In this document: piece after piece, positions 15,001-23,189 of the stretch
Numbering within the stretch: position 1 is the first letter of the stretch
How the letters are laid out: each line of letters starts with the position of its first letter
NCBI GenBank assembly: GCA_051859045.1
Contig: JBHYGK010000005.1
Coordinates: 14,673 to 78,672, forward strand
Direction: 5' to 3'
DNA: 64,000 nt
Origin: JBHYGK01 sp051859045
Lineage (GTDB): Bacteria; Pseudomonadota; Gammaproteobacteria; Xanthomonadales; Xanthomonadaceae
Position numbers and translations under genes: made by a program
Notes under the pieces: model-generated
The model's database searches: none
What the model was told of the DNA's origin: nothing
Seen by the model: the letters and a program-made list of their open reading frames with translations, nothing else

Positions 15001-17027
15001 CGCGTGGCTCCTCGCGCACCAGCCTGACCTGCGACCGCGACGACGTACCGGCCTTCGAGCGCATCGAGCGCAGCTACGACGCGCGCAACCGCCTCCTGTC
15101 GGTGGACTATCCGGACAGCACTCCGGACGAGACCTACACCTACTTCGCCGACGGCAAGCTGGCCACTGGTACGCGCGCCAATGTGGATCGCACCGAAGGT
15201 ATCTGGAGCTACCAGTACAACCGCCGCGGCCTGATCACCCGCGAGCACATCAATCGCCCGGGCATCGGCCAGTACGCGTTCCGCTGGGAGCACGATCCGC
15301 ACGGCCATGTGTCGACCTACCGCGATCCGTGGACCGAGGCGATGCCCTCGTTCGGTCTGACGTTGGACTTCGCGCCCAACGCGCTCGGCCAGCCGACCCG
15401 CGCCGGCAGCTTCGCCACCAACGCCACCTACTTCCCCAACGGTGCGCTGAAGAGTTTCACCTACGGCAATGGCGCGGTGTACACCGCCGCCCTGAACCAG
15501 CGCGGCATGCTGGACCGCGCGCAGGTGGCCCGCAGCGGCGCGATGATCGTGGACGACAGCTACGACTACGACGCCGTGGGCAACGTGGTGGCGCTCACCG
15601 ACACCGTCACGCCCAACGGCACGCGCTCGATGACCTACGACGGCATCAACCGCCTGCTGACCGCCAGCTACGGCAACGGCACCGAGGAAGCCTTCACCTA
15701 CGACTACCTCGACAACATCCGCACCTGGCGTGAGAACACGCAGACCCGCACGTTCAACTACGACGGACGCAACCAGCTCAGCTCGGTCAGCGTGCCGGGC
15801 CCGCTGACGCAGACGACCTACGCCTACAACGCGGCAGGTGAGCAGATTTCGCGGACGCCGGTCTATCCGACTTCGGGTCCGACGCAGGTGCGGACCTTCG
15901 ATATGGCCGGGCGCCTCGCCCGCGTCACGGGCCTCACCGGCATGCAGCACTCCGGCGGAGAGGTGCGCTATGAGTATGACGTGCATGGCCGCCGGGTGAC
16001 CCAGTGGCGCGACCGCGCGCAGCATACCTTCGCGTCACCCGACGTCCGGGTGAGCTACTACACCTTCGACGGCGTCCTGCGCGGCGAGGCCGACAACTTC
16101 AGCGGCAAGTACGGCAGCACTGACTACGTCTATCTGGGCTCGACCCTGGTGGCGAAGAGCTTCATCAGCTGGACCAACACCACGCCGCGCGCAACCACTT
16201 ACATGCACACCGACATGCTCGGCAGCACCATCGCCGAGACCGACCAGACCGGAACGGTGGTTCGCCGCGAGCGCCATCTGAGCTATGGCGCGCCGATGGA
16301 TGGCGTCATTGACGACACGATCGGCTATACCGGCCACCAGCAGGATCCGGCTACCGGCCTGATCCAAATGCAGCAGCGCTTCTATGATCCTGAGATCGGC
16401 CTGTTCTTGTCCTCTGATCCTGTGACTGCTTATGGCGGTCTTATTGGTCAGTTCCACCGATCTCGCTACGCCAATAGCAATCCGTATAGCTTTACTGATC
16501 CAGATGGCCGGCAAAGCCATGCGCGGTGTGGCGGTAGTCCCGCAAATGCGAGGATCTGTGCCGAGATTGCTGAGGAGATTGGCACATCTGGTGCTAGCGG
16601 GGCTGCAGAAGCAGGAAGTGCTGTGACTCTCCGCGGAGCTGCGGCACAGGCCCCAACGATCATCGAGTTTTTCGAGAACCTGATTCAGACAAACGAGTCT
16701 GCCGAGCCGAGTGCTGAAGCACCCCCTTTGCCTGAAGACCTCGTTGGTGAAAATCCGCGGCTGAACAAGAGCGGCACGCGGGCTACATCCGGCACGCTTA
16801 CCTCTGACAACGGGGGGGTCGGGGATTATGATGCTGACTTAGAGAAGCTCGCTGGCGGGGTGCGCGAGGTGCAACCGGGTGAAAACGTAAGTGCTCCGCC
16901 AGAAGCAATGTTGGGTGAGAATGGGGTATTCGGCAGGGAGGTCAACAGTAGCGGTGGTCGAAGTATCGATATTCCCCCTAATGGATCGAAGCCCCATGAA
17001 ACGCTTCATTATCCTCCTAGGAGATAG
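12036..17027 (+). CDS. Sec-exported RHS/YD-repeat protein with variable C-terminal tip (candidate toxin)
   Basis: A very large secreted protein (1663 aa from ATG 12036; ATG 12048 also possible). A Sec signal peptide ends near LCAAMHAQPLGAQ. No PAAR or VgrG-type N-terminus is present, so it is not an obvious T6SS effector. The body is made of YD repeats (YNAQGRIASI, YDSMGRRSS, YDAHGRLCK, YDAVGNVVAL, YDVHGRRVT) that build the RHS shell. The RHS-associated core ends with GYTGHQQDPATGL, QRFYDPEIGLFLSSDP and YANSNPYSFTDPDG near residue 1491. After this the roughly 170-residue tip is unrelated in composition, lower in GC, and ends GRSIDIPPNGSKPHETLHYP. In polymorphic RHS systems this tip is the toxin. 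I cannot name its family. The adjacent gene is the likely immunity protein. Confidence 0.9.
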   Translation: MDTTMTTRTSLRAAAPVFLALCAAMHAQPLGAQTAGALYPSQEYADHVAKTEAITAHGADVFGDSVNLFNGTLSFRQTDLSVPGNNTLPVGVSRRFTVSNSLLPVEWSERNQDIHTRYQGLFGEWDIDLPYIGGTFRTQDGWNVSTSAPLMRCSSPTNGVEASPKSYYDTNTGAVWIAGQFSERPRLNAGGSGGELRLASEVSGFQMPGNVANVRWIDASSGWRFACTASLASGQGGDGFVGIAPDGTRYHFNWMVQRTLVDVKRDVMTTPLTQVTFMATSRVNRSELRLYPTRVEDRFGNAVTYTWSGSRLTGVSSSDGRTLSLAYNAQGRIASITGHGTTVSYAYNTNGSLTRVTYPDASTWQFNFGALATHERYVGMQLGETHPGNYESGPYECSSGRRINRGVVSLSATSPSGASGIFEVANERLYRSGVPFESCSRGLPSNWIDRVMADGRNGAVDLDSPYLQPHMWTSKEPVVSELMVLKSKRIFGPALTAGAWTYQYTDVVDSGAGTFQARGHRQVVVNHPDGRMEEHIFGAHYRADEAQLLTHRILSSTGDELRRIDNAYLQFGELTSGPFSVGFQGGFLEPGELPAKARTIHQDQAQFHWAATDIDLEFFQVRQETESSSLGYSRTARTEFFNDTARWVIGQPRRRINVDTGVVEGETIFDPATGLPVEARQFGLTAQTLSYNADGTVAWVRDGGGNQTTFSSWYRGIPRTIQFADGANVSAVVDPLGRITSVTNELGYTTQYGYDSMGRRSSTTFPTGDVQSWLPVNSSFQRIATVEFGIPAGHWRQSITRGAYRKDIYFDALWRPILEREQDTSNAAATTRFTAKRFDLDGRELFTSYPVGSASSWAAITLGSRQQFDALGRPVRSEQDSEHGVLATTIAYLPGFLRQTTNPRGFQTVEYFWAHGEPSYDNVAQVNEPEQRATVIERDIFGRTVRIQRGDLGRHWVYDAHGRLCKAVEPETGATFSAFDAAGNLAWSARGSSRTSLTCDRDDVPAFERIERSYDARNRLLSVDYPDSTPDETYTYFADGKLATGTRANVDRTEGIWSYQYNRRGLITREHINRPGIGQYAFRWEHDPHGHVSTYRDPWTEAMPSFGLTLDFAPNALGQPTRAGSFATNATYFPNGALKSFTYGNGAVYTAALNQRGMLDRAQVARSGAMIVDDSYDYDAVGNVVALTDTVTPNGTRSMTYDGINRLLTASYGNGTEEAFTYDYLDNIRTWRENTQTRTFNYDGRNQLSSVSVPGPLTQTTYAYNAAGEQISRTPVYPTSGPTQVRTFDMAGRLARVTGLTGMQHSGGEVRYEYDVHGRRVTQWRDRAQHTFASPDVRVSYYTFDGVLRGEADNFSGKYGSTDYVYLGSTLVAKSFISWTNTTPRATTYMHTDMLGSTIAETDQTGTVVRRERHLSYGAPMDGVIDDTIGYTGHQQDPATGLIQMQQRFYDPEIGLFLSSDPVTAYGGLIGQFHRSRYANSNPYSFTDPDGRQSHARCGGSPANARICAEIAEEIGTSGASGAAEAGSAVTLRGAAAQAPTIIEFFENLIQTNESAEPSAEAPPLPEDLVGENPRLNKSGTRATSGTLTSDNGGVGDYDADLEKLAGGVREVQPGENVSAPPEAMLGENGVFGREVNSSGGRSIDIPPNGSKPHETLHYPPRR

Positions 17028-17029
17028 AA

Positions 17030-17512
17030 TTGCGCAGAACTGAGGCAATAGAGCTGGAGGGGTTTGGTCCCGGAGGGCTCGCCGATTTTATTGGCGGTAA
17101 AGTACTGATGGTTTCTTGGCCTTCGGCTCAGACTGCTTGTATGGCATGGGATCTCATGCTGCATTGGGACTCTGGGATGGCCTGGAAATTCGGCGGTCGG
17201 CTCTCTGTTGGCGCGGATGGGCTTACGGAACTTGGTCATCTGGCGGTCCTTTGCTTGAATGGAGTCGGCCAAGAATGCGTCGTTGATCGTGTCTACAGGC
17301 GTGTAGATCTTCTAGTTGCAAAAATTGGCATTGCAACCGTCGATGAAGGCGGGGTTCACTCCGAATGTGCGGTTTCCATGTCTGGCGGAAACCTCGATGA
17401 GCTCTTTGTGGCAAATGCTCCTTCGCCCAGCTCCGTTGCTTTTTGGACGGCGAGAGATGTTGGTCCAGCCCTTGAGTACGATGCTTCAATGCTTGCCTGG
17501 AGATACTTGTGA
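17030..17512 (+). CDS. Probable immunity protein for the RHS tip
   Basis: A 160-aa protein with no signal peptide and no recognised family. It starts with TTG, chosen because AGGAG lies about 6 nt before it and only 2 nt separate it from the RHS stop. GC content is plainly lower than the flanks (30 of 60 bases G/C at 17101-17160, against 47 of 60 at 18001-18060 in the next gene). It is a mixed alpha/beta, acidic, Trp-containing protein (MLHWDSGMAWKFGGRL; CVVDRVYRRVDLLVAKIGIA), a composition common among immunity proteins. Position directly after a polymorphic RHS C-terminus and shared low GC support an immunity role; this is inference. A strong terminator follows at 17588. Confidence 0.7.
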   Translation: MRRTEAIELEGFGPGGLADFIGGKVLMVSWPSAQTACMAWDLMLHWDSGMAWKFGGRLSVGADGLTELGHLAVLCLNGVGQECVVDRVYRRVDLLVAKIGIATVDEGGVHSECAVSMSGGNLDELFVANAPSPSSVAFWTARDVGPALEYDASMLAWRYL

Positions 17513-17587
17513 GCTTTTTGATTTCTTCGGCGCTTGGTGGGCTGTAGTTTCTCCGAATTTTCAAATCTTTCGCGGGTTCCCAATAGG

Positions 17588-17627
17588 CGACGGGCCGGGG
17601 GAGTGATCCGCCGGCCCGTCGTGTTTT
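17588..17627 (+). terminator. Strong rho-independent terminator after the RHS/immunity pair
   Basis: A perfect 11-bp GC-rich stem (17588-17598 with 17611-17621), 12-nt loop, then TGTTTT. It ends the plus-strand RHS-immunity transcript. The interval 17513-17587 is AT-rich and appears non-coding; the rest up to 17698 separates it from the convergent aminotransferase. Confidence 0.85.
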
Positions 17628-17698
17628 CAGCGATGCGTGGTGCGTGGCGCTCGCGCGGAGGGCGGCCCCGCGCCCCGCGCCCCGCGCCGCGCGCGACC

Positions 17699-19198
17699 TC
17701 AGGCCGCGGCGCTCTCGGCCTTGCGCGGGCCCTCGAGCAGCGCGCGCTTCACCGCGGCCACCACGAGGTCGAGCTCGGCGGAGGTGATGGCGAAGTGCGG
17801 GGTGAAGCGCAGCGAGTTGACGCCGCCGTGGATCACGCCGATGCCGTGCTCGCGCATGTACTCCTCGGTGGAGCCGGTGCCGTAGCACTTGAAGTCCGTC
17901 GAGAGCTCGCAGCTGAACAGCAGGCCGGTGCCCTGGACCTTGGTGATCAGCCCGCCCAGCTCGGCCTTCAGCGCGTCGAGCTTGGCCACGGCCTCGCGGC
18001 CGCGCTCGCGGATGTTGGCGCGCAGCTCGGGCGTCAGCGAGCCCAGCACGGCCGCGGCCACGTCCATCGCGCGCGGGTTGGTGGTCATGGTGTTGCCGTA
18101 CACGCCCTTGCGGTACAGGCCGGCGGCGCGCGCGTTCACCGCGAGCACGCTGAGCGGGTACTGGCCGGCGTTGAGCGCCTTGGAGTAGGTCTCCATGTCC
18201 GGCGCGTCGAGGCCCTCGAAGCCCGGGTAGTCGACGATCGACAGCACGCCGTGCGCGCGCAGGCCGGCCTGGATGGAGTCCACCAGCAGAAGGGTGCCGT
18301 GGGCGAGGGTGAGCTCGCGGGCGGCGGCGTAGAACTCGGGGGTGACCTGGCGGCCCGGGTCGCCTTCGCCCATCACCGGCTCGAGGAACATGGCCTCGAT
18401 GTACCAGCCGTTGGCGTCGGCGTCGGCGAAGGCCTGGCGCAGCTCCTCCACCGAGTAAGGCGTGATGGTGATCAGCTGCGGCTCGTGGTGCTTCCAGCTG
18501 GCCAGGTGCTTGGCGTAGGTGGGGCGGGTGGAGTCGGAGTAGAGCATCGGCAGCTCGGTGCGGCCGTGGAAGGCGCCCTTGACCGCGATGCGCTTGACCC
18601 GCTTGCCGGCGTGGCGGCCGCCCGGATCGGTGTGCAGCTTGGTGTTGACGTCGGCGATGCGGCCGGCCAGCGACACCGACTCCGAGCCCGAGTTCAGGCA
18701 CAGGAACTTCTCGAAGGGGCAGGCGCCGCGGGTGTGGCCCAGCTCGGCGCGCAGCGCGCGCGCCAGGCGCAGCTGGCTGAGGTTGGCGGTCATGACGTTG
18801 GCCATGACCTGCGGCTGCGCCATGGCCTCGATGACGTGCTTGGGCGCGTGGCCGCCGCCGAGCATGCCGTAGCCGCCGGAGTCGTGGATCACCGCGCCCT
18901 TCAGCGTGACCACCCACGGGCCGCGCGCGGCCAGCGCGACGTACGGGTTCACCGCGTCGTCGGCGTAGAAATTGACGTAGTCGCCGAGCACGGCGTCGAT
19001 CTGGGCCTGCTCGTCGAGCGACACGATCTCGGGGAACTCGGCGGCCAGCGCGGCGAAGCGCTCGGCGGCGGCCGCGACGGCCTCGGCGAGCTCGGGGAAC
19101 TGCGCGCCCAGGCGCTCGATCGTGGCGTCGTCCAGGCCGGGGGTGCGGACGGCGCCGCCGTGGCCGCGGATGGCGGCGAGGGTGTGGAGCAGGGACAT
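17699..19198 (-). CDS. Class-III PLP-dependent aminotransferase-like protein
   Basis: A cytoplasmic enzyme of 499 aa. Fold-type I aminotransferase blocks are visible: LNSGSESVSLAGRIADVNTK (cofactor phosphate site), GAFHGRT, the Asp-containing LLLVDSIQAGLRAHG, and the probable Schiff-base Lys in TYSKALNAGQYPLS near residue 340. The strand around the Lys differs from the usual AKGLGGG-type sequence, so this belongs to a divergent subfamily; substrate unknown. About 110 N-terminal residues precede the core. The start at 19198 has GGGAG 7 nt upstream on the minus strand; the open frame continues further but without a better start. It is divergent from the ABC transporter genes. A TGATACCAT element at 19278-19286 (minus) may be its -10. 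Confidence 0.85.
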   Translation of the reverse strand: MSLLHTLAAIRGHGGAVRTPGLDDATIERLGAQFPELAEAVAAAAERFAALAAEFPEIVSLDEQAQIDAVLGDYVNFYADDAVNPYVALAARGPWVVTLKGAVIHDSGGYGMLGGGHAPKHVIEAMAQPQVMANVMTANLSQLRLARALRAELGHTRGACPFEKFLCLNSGSESVSLAGRIADVNTKLHTDPGGRHAGKRVKRIAVKGAFHGRTELPMLYSDSTRPTYAKHLASWKHHEPQLITITPYSVEELRQAFADADANGWYIEAMFLEPVMGEGDPGRQVTPEFYAAARELTLAHGTLLLVDSIQAGLRAHGVLSIVDYPGFEGLDAPDMETYSKALNAGQYPLSVLAVNARAAGLYRKGVYGNTMTTNPRAMDVAAAVLGSLTPELRANIRERGREAVAKLDALKAELGGLITKVQGTGLLFSCELSTDFKCYGTGSTEEYMREHGIGVIHGGVNSLRFTPHFAITSAELDLVVAAVKRALLEGPRKAESAAA

Positions 19199-19277
19199 GC
19201 GGGTCTCCCGGGCTGCAGCACGTGGCCCCGGAAGGGCGCGTTTGCCGCGTAAGTGGTTGATATGAAACGACTCGCCG

Positions 19278-19286
19278 ATGGTATCA
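19278..19286 (-). promoter_or_regulatory. Candidate extended -10 for the aminotransferase (TGATACCAT)
   Basis: Minus-strand TGA-TACCAT, about 80 nt before the start; the hexamer matches that before ftsY. The surrounding 19240-19290 segment is the most AT-rich part of this 247-nt divergent gap. Confidence 0.35.
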
Positions 19287-19445
19287 CCCGGCCTTCGCGC
19301 CCGTAACCCCCGGGCGTTTGAAACCCGCCGGACGGCCCGGTCCGGGGCCGGGTGACAGGTGTCATGCGGCGCGGCTGACAGCCTCCACTGCACGCGCCCG
19401 GGCCGGATCGCGAGCATGCGTCCACGCCTCCAGCGAGCCACGACC

Positions 19446-20360
19446 ATGACCCAGCACGCCGCCTCCACCGCCCCCGCCGTCGCCACCCTGCGCGGCGCCC
19501 GCAAGGCCTACGGCCCGATCACCGCGCTGCAGCCGATCGACCTCACCGTCCACGCCGGCGAGGTGCTCGCCGTGCTCGGTCCCAACGGCGCCGGCAAGTC
19601 CACCGCGCTGGGCCTGCTGACCGGCCGGCTGGCCCCGGACGCCGGCGAGGCCCGGGTGTTCGGCCTCGACCCGCGCGACGACGCGGCCCGCCGCCGGATC
19701 GGCGTGATGCAGCAGGAGGCCAACCTGCCCGAGACGCTGGCGGTGGCCGAGCTGGTGGCGCTGTGGTCGGGCTACTACCCCGACCCGCGCCCGGTGGCCG
19801 AGACCCTGGCCCTGGCCGGCGTGGCCGACCTGGCCCGCCGCCGCTACCAGGCGCTCTCGGGCGGCCAGCAGCGCCGGGTGCAGTTCGCGCTCGCGATCTG
19901 CGGCCGCGCGCCGTTGCTGTTCGTCGACGAGCCCACCACCGGCCTCGACATCGAGGCGCGCCGCGCCTTCTGGGACGTGCTGCGCGGCCTGCGCGACGCC
20001 GGCACCAGCCTGGTGCTGACCACCCACTACCTCGAGGAGGCCGACGCGCTGGCCGACCGCATCGTGCTGATCGGCCAGGGCCGCGTGCTGGCCGAGGACA
20101 GCCCGGCGGGCCTGAAGGCGCGCACCACCGGCAGCCGCGTCGCCGCGCGCACCGCGCTCGCCGCCGCCGAACTGGTGACCTGGCCCGAGGTGGACGCGCT
20201 GGAGTCCGCCGGCGGCCGCCTGCTGATGCGCAGCCGCGCGCCCGACGCGCTGGTGCGCCGCCTGCTCGCCGCGGATCCGACCTGCGCCGAGCTCGAGGTG
20301 AGCGCGCTGTCGCTGGAGGAGGCCTTCGTGGCCCTGACCCGCCCGGGCGCGGCGCCGTGA
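19446..20360 (+). CDS. ABC-2-type exporter ATP-binding protein
   Basis: A 304-aa ATPase that powers a membrane exporter. Walker A GPNGAGKST near residue 49, Q-loop in GVMQQEANLPE, the signature LSGGQQRRVQFALA, Walker B LLFVDEPTTGLD and the H-loop TTHYLEEAD are all intact. The C-terminal roughly 80 residues form the extra domain common in DrrA-like exporters. It is followed at once by its permease and, two genes on, by a histidine kinase and regulator, an arrangement typical of stress- or drug-responsive exporters. Start ATG 19446; the upstream open frame has no supporting similarity. Confidence 0.95.
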   Translation: MTQHAASTAPAVATLRGARKAYGPITALQPIDLTVHAGEVLAVLGPNGAGKSTALGLLTGRLAPDAGEARVFGLDPRDDAARRRIGVMQQEANLPETLAVAELVALWSGYYPDPRPVAETLALAGVADLARRRYQALSGGQQRRVQFALAICGRAPLLFVDEPTTGLDIEARRAFWDVLRGLRDAGTSLVLTTHYLEEADALADRIVLIGQGRVLAEDSPAGLKARTTGSRVAARTALAAAELVTWPEVDALESAGGRLLMRSRAPDALVRRLLAADPTCAELEVSALSLEEAFVALTRPGAAP

Positions 20361-20434
20361 GCGCCGCCGCCACCACCCGCATCGCCGCCATCCGCACCGC
20401 CACCGCCGCCGCCACGACACCCGAGGACGCCGCC

Positions 20435-21217
20435 ATGACCGCCCCGACCACGCCCGCCCCCGCCGCCATGCCCGCCTCGCGCATCCTCGCGCTGTACCTG
20501 CGCGAGGCCGGCAGCGAGATCCTGCGCATGGCCCGCACCCCGGCCTTCGCGCTGCCCACCATCGCCTTCCCGGTGGTGTTCTACGCGATGTTCGCGATCG
20601 TGCTGCCGGGCCAGTGGGGCGGCTTCGACAAGGCCACCTACCTGCTCGCGACCTATGGCGTGTTCGGCGTGATCGGCCCGGCGCTGTTCGGCTTCGGCGT
20701 GGGCCTGGCGATGGAGCGCGAGAGCGGGCTGCTCGAGCTCAAGCGCGTCTCGCCGATGCCGATCGCGGCCTACTTCTTCGCCAAGATCGCGATGAGCCTG
20801 GTGACCGGCCTGTGCGTGGTGCTGCTGCTGAGCGCGGTGGCCGTGCTGGCCGGCGGCGTCGAGATCGGGCTGGGCGACTGGCTGCAGCTGGTGGGCGTGC
20901 TGCTGCTGGGCTCGCTGCCGTTCTGCGCGATCGGCCTGTTCATCGGCAGCCTGGTGAAGGGCCAGGCCGCGGTGGCGATCGTCAACCTGGTCTACCTGCC
21001 GATGTCGGTGCTCTCGGGGCTGTGGATGCCGCTGTTCGCGTTCCCGACCGCGCTGCAGAAGCTGGCGGTGATCTGGCCCTCGTGGCACCTGGCCGAGATG
21101 GCGCTGGGCGCGGTGGGGCAGGCCCAGGACGTGCGCTTCGGCCTGCATGCCGCGGTGCTGCTGCTGACCGCCGCGCTGTTCCTGTCGCTGGCGGAGTGGC
21201 GGATGCGGGCGCGCTGA
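20435..21217 (+). CDS. ABC-2-type transporter permease
   Basis: The membrane partner of the preceding ATPase, about 260 aa with six hydrophobic segments, including FALPTIAFPVVFYAMFAIVL, TYGVFGVIGPALFGFGVGLAM and the family-typical ELKRVSPMPIAAYFFAKI loop and YLPMSVLSGLWMPL. An alternative in-frame GTG at 20357 overlaps the ATPase stop (GTGA) and would add 26 Ala/Thr-rich residues; ATG 20435, with GAGG upstream, is preferred. The substrate exported is unknown. Confidence 0.92.
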   Translation: MTAPTTPAPAAMPASRILALYLREAGSEILRMARTPAFALPTIAFPVVFYAMFAIVLPGQWGGFDKATYLLATYGVFGVIGPALFGFGVGLAMERESGLLELKRVSPMPIAAYFFAKIAMSLVTGLCVVLLLSAVAVLAGGVEIGLGDWLQLVGVLLLGSLPFCAIGLFIGSLVKGQAAVAIVNLVYLPMSVLSGLWMPLFAFPTALQKLAVIWPSWHLAEMALGAVGQAQDVRFGLHAAVLLLTAALFLSLAEWRMRAR

Positions 21218-21283
21218 GCGCGCCCCGTCACATCCGCACCGCCCACGCGTCGAAGCGCGTACGCCCCATCACCGGAGATCGCC

Positions 21284-23185
21284 ATGCGCCTGCCCCCCAC
21301 CCCCGTCTGGCTGGCCCTCGCCAGCGCCATCGCCCTCGGCGCGCTGCTGCTGGGCGGCGGCCTCGACCCCACCCGCGAGCGCGCGGCGCCCGCCGCGCCG
21401 GCCGCGCCCGAGGCGCCGTCGGCCTTCGTGATCCGCGGCGCGCGCGTCTTCGACGGCGAGCGCCTGCTCGAGGCCGGCATCGACGTGGTGGTGCGCGACG
21501 GCCTGGTCGCCTCGCTCGGCCCGGCCACCGGCGCCGACGCCGACCTGCCGGTGGTCGACGGCGCGGGCCACACCCTGATGCCCGGCCTGATCGACGCCCA
21601 CGTGCACGCCTGGGGCGAGGCCAGGCGCGACGCGCTGCGCTTCGGCACCACCACGGTGATCGACATGTTCGGCGACCACCGCCTGCTGCCCGCCGCCGCG
21701 CGCCAGCGCGCCTCGCTGGACGCCACCGCCGAGGCCGACCTGCTCGGCGCCGGCACCCTTGCCACCGCCGAGGGCGGCCACGGCACGCAGTTCGGCATGT
21801 CGGTGCCGACCCTGGCCACGCCCGCCGAGGCCCCGGCCTGGGTGGCGGCGCGCCGCGCCGAGGGCTCGGCCTTCATCAAGCTCGCCCGCGAGGACCTGCA
21901 CGTCTACACCGACGACACCCGCATGCCGACGCTCGACGACGCCACCGCCAAGGCCGTCATCGACGCCGCGCACGCCGAGGGCCTGCGCGCGTGGGTGCAC
22001 GTGTCGGCGCAGGAGGCGGCGCGCGCGTCGCTGCGCGACGGCGCCGACGGCCTGGTGCACGTGTGGCAGGACGCGCCGGCGGATGACGCCATCGTGGCGC
22101 TGGCGCGCGAGCGCGGCGCGGCGGTGATCCCCACGCTCAGCGTGATCGCGGCCTTCGGCGACACCCGCCAGGGCCTCGAGCGCGACCCGCGCCTGGCCGA
22201 GTGGCTCTCGCCCGCGCAGGTGCAGCAGCTCACCGCGGCGATCGGCTGGCGGAGCGAGGAGGCCGGCGCCACCCACCACGAGCACGACCACGGCGACGCC
22301 ACCCCGGTGGCCGACCTGCTGCCTAATGCCCGCGAGAGCGTGCGCCGGCTGCATGCCGCGGGCGTGGTGATCCTGGCCGGCACCGACGCCGGCAACGCCG
22401 GCACCGCGCACGGCGCCTCGATGCACGGCGAGCTGGCGCTGCTGGTCGAGGCCGGGCTCAGCCCGCTCGAGGCGCTGGTGGCCGCGACCTCGGCGCCGGC
22501 GCGGGCCTTCGGGCTGGAGGACCGCGGCCGCATCGCCGCGGGCCTGCGCGCCGACCTCGTGCTGGTCGCGGGCGACCCCACGGCCGACATCACCGCCACC
22601 CGCGCCATCGCCCGGATCTGGAAGAACGGCCGCCCGGTGGAGCGCGCGGCCGCGGCCCCGGCCGCCGCCGACGCGACGCTGGCCGCCGGCCCGGTCAGCC
22701 ACTTCGACGGCGAGGCGATCGACGCCAGCGCCGGCGCGGGCTGGATCCCCACCACCGACCGCATGGCCGGCGGCCGCTCGGACGTGGCGCTGGCGCTGGT
22801 CGCCGGCGGCGCCGACGGCAGCGCGGGCGCGCTCGAGGTGCGCGGCGCGGTGGTGGCCCAGCCCGGCGGCGCGCCGCCGTGGGCGGGCGCGTTCTGGGTG
22901 GTGGGCGCGGCGCCGATGCAGCCGGTGGATGCGCGCGGCCGCGAGGCGCTGGTCTTCCAGCTGCGCGGCGATGGCCGCCCGGTCCGCGTCATGGTGTTCA
23001 GCGGCGAGGACCGCGCGATGCCCGCCACCGTCACCCTGCCCACCGGCGCAGGCTGGGCCGAGGCGCGCATCGCGCTCGCCGACCTGCCCGGGGTCGACCT
23101 GGGCCGGCTGCGCGGCGTCGTGGTGACCGCGTCCACCGATCCCGGCCCGTTCGCGTTCGCGATCGACGCGGTCGAAGTACGCTAG
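21284..23185 (+). CDS. Exported amidohydrolase with C-terminal CIA30-like domain
   Basis: A 633-aa protein with an N-terminal signal anchor (VWLALASAIALGALLLGGG). The amidohydrolase TIM barrel has HxH metal ligands in DAHVHAWGE near residue 107, Lys in AFIKLARED (possible carbamylated ligand), His in WVHVSAQE and LVHVWQD, and Asp in LAGTDAGN near residue 366. A His-rich stretch (HHEHDHGD) precedes the last motif. The C-terminal about 150 residues (SHFDGEAIDA, GWIPTTDRMAGGRSDV, VVVTASTDPGPFAFAIDAVEVR) resemble the CIA30/galactose-binding-like domain seen in some bacterial amidohydrolases. It sits between the ABC exporter and the two-component genes, 4 nt from the kinase. Confidence 0.88.
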   Translation: MRLPPTPVWLALASAIALGALLLGGGLDPTRERAAPAAPAAPEAPSAFVIRGARVFDGERLLEAGIDVVVRDGLVASLGPATGADADLPVVDGAGHTLMPGLIDAHVHAWGEARRDALRFGTTTVIDMFGDHRLLPAAARQRASLDATAEADLLGAGTLATAEGGHGTQFGMSVPTLATPAEAPAWVAARRAEGSAFIKLAREDLHVYTDDTRMPTLDDATAKAVIDAAHAEGLRAWVHVSAQEAARASLRDGADGLVHVWQDAPADDAIVALARERGAAVIPTLSVIAAFGDTRQGLERDPRLAEWLSPAQVQQLTAAIGWRSEEAGATHHEHDHGDATPVADLLPNARESVRRLHAAGVVILAGTDAGNAGTAHGASMHGELALLVEAGLSPLEALVAATSAPARAFGLEDRGRIAAGLRADLVLVAGDPTADITATRAIARIWKNGRPVERAAAAPAAADATLAAGPVSHFDGEAIDASAGAGWIPTTDRMAGGRSDVALALVAGGADGSAGALEVRGAVVAQPGGAPPWAGAFWVVGAAPMQPVDARGREALVFQLRGDGRPVRVMVFSGEDRAMPATVTLPTGAGWAEARIALADLPGVDLGRLRGVVVTASTDPGPFAFAIDAVEVR

Positions 23186-23189
23186 GCGC

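Noticed and set aside
12642..16025. 1127-codon open frame on the minus strand across the RHS gene
   Set aside because: It is antisense to clear YD repeats, has no recognisable domains, and such long frames arise from GC-rich codon bias.
17316..17606. 96-codon plus-strand frame overlapping the end of the immunity gene and the spacer
   Set aside because: It lies in another frame of the supported immunity gene, has no ribosome-binding site and runs into the terminator.
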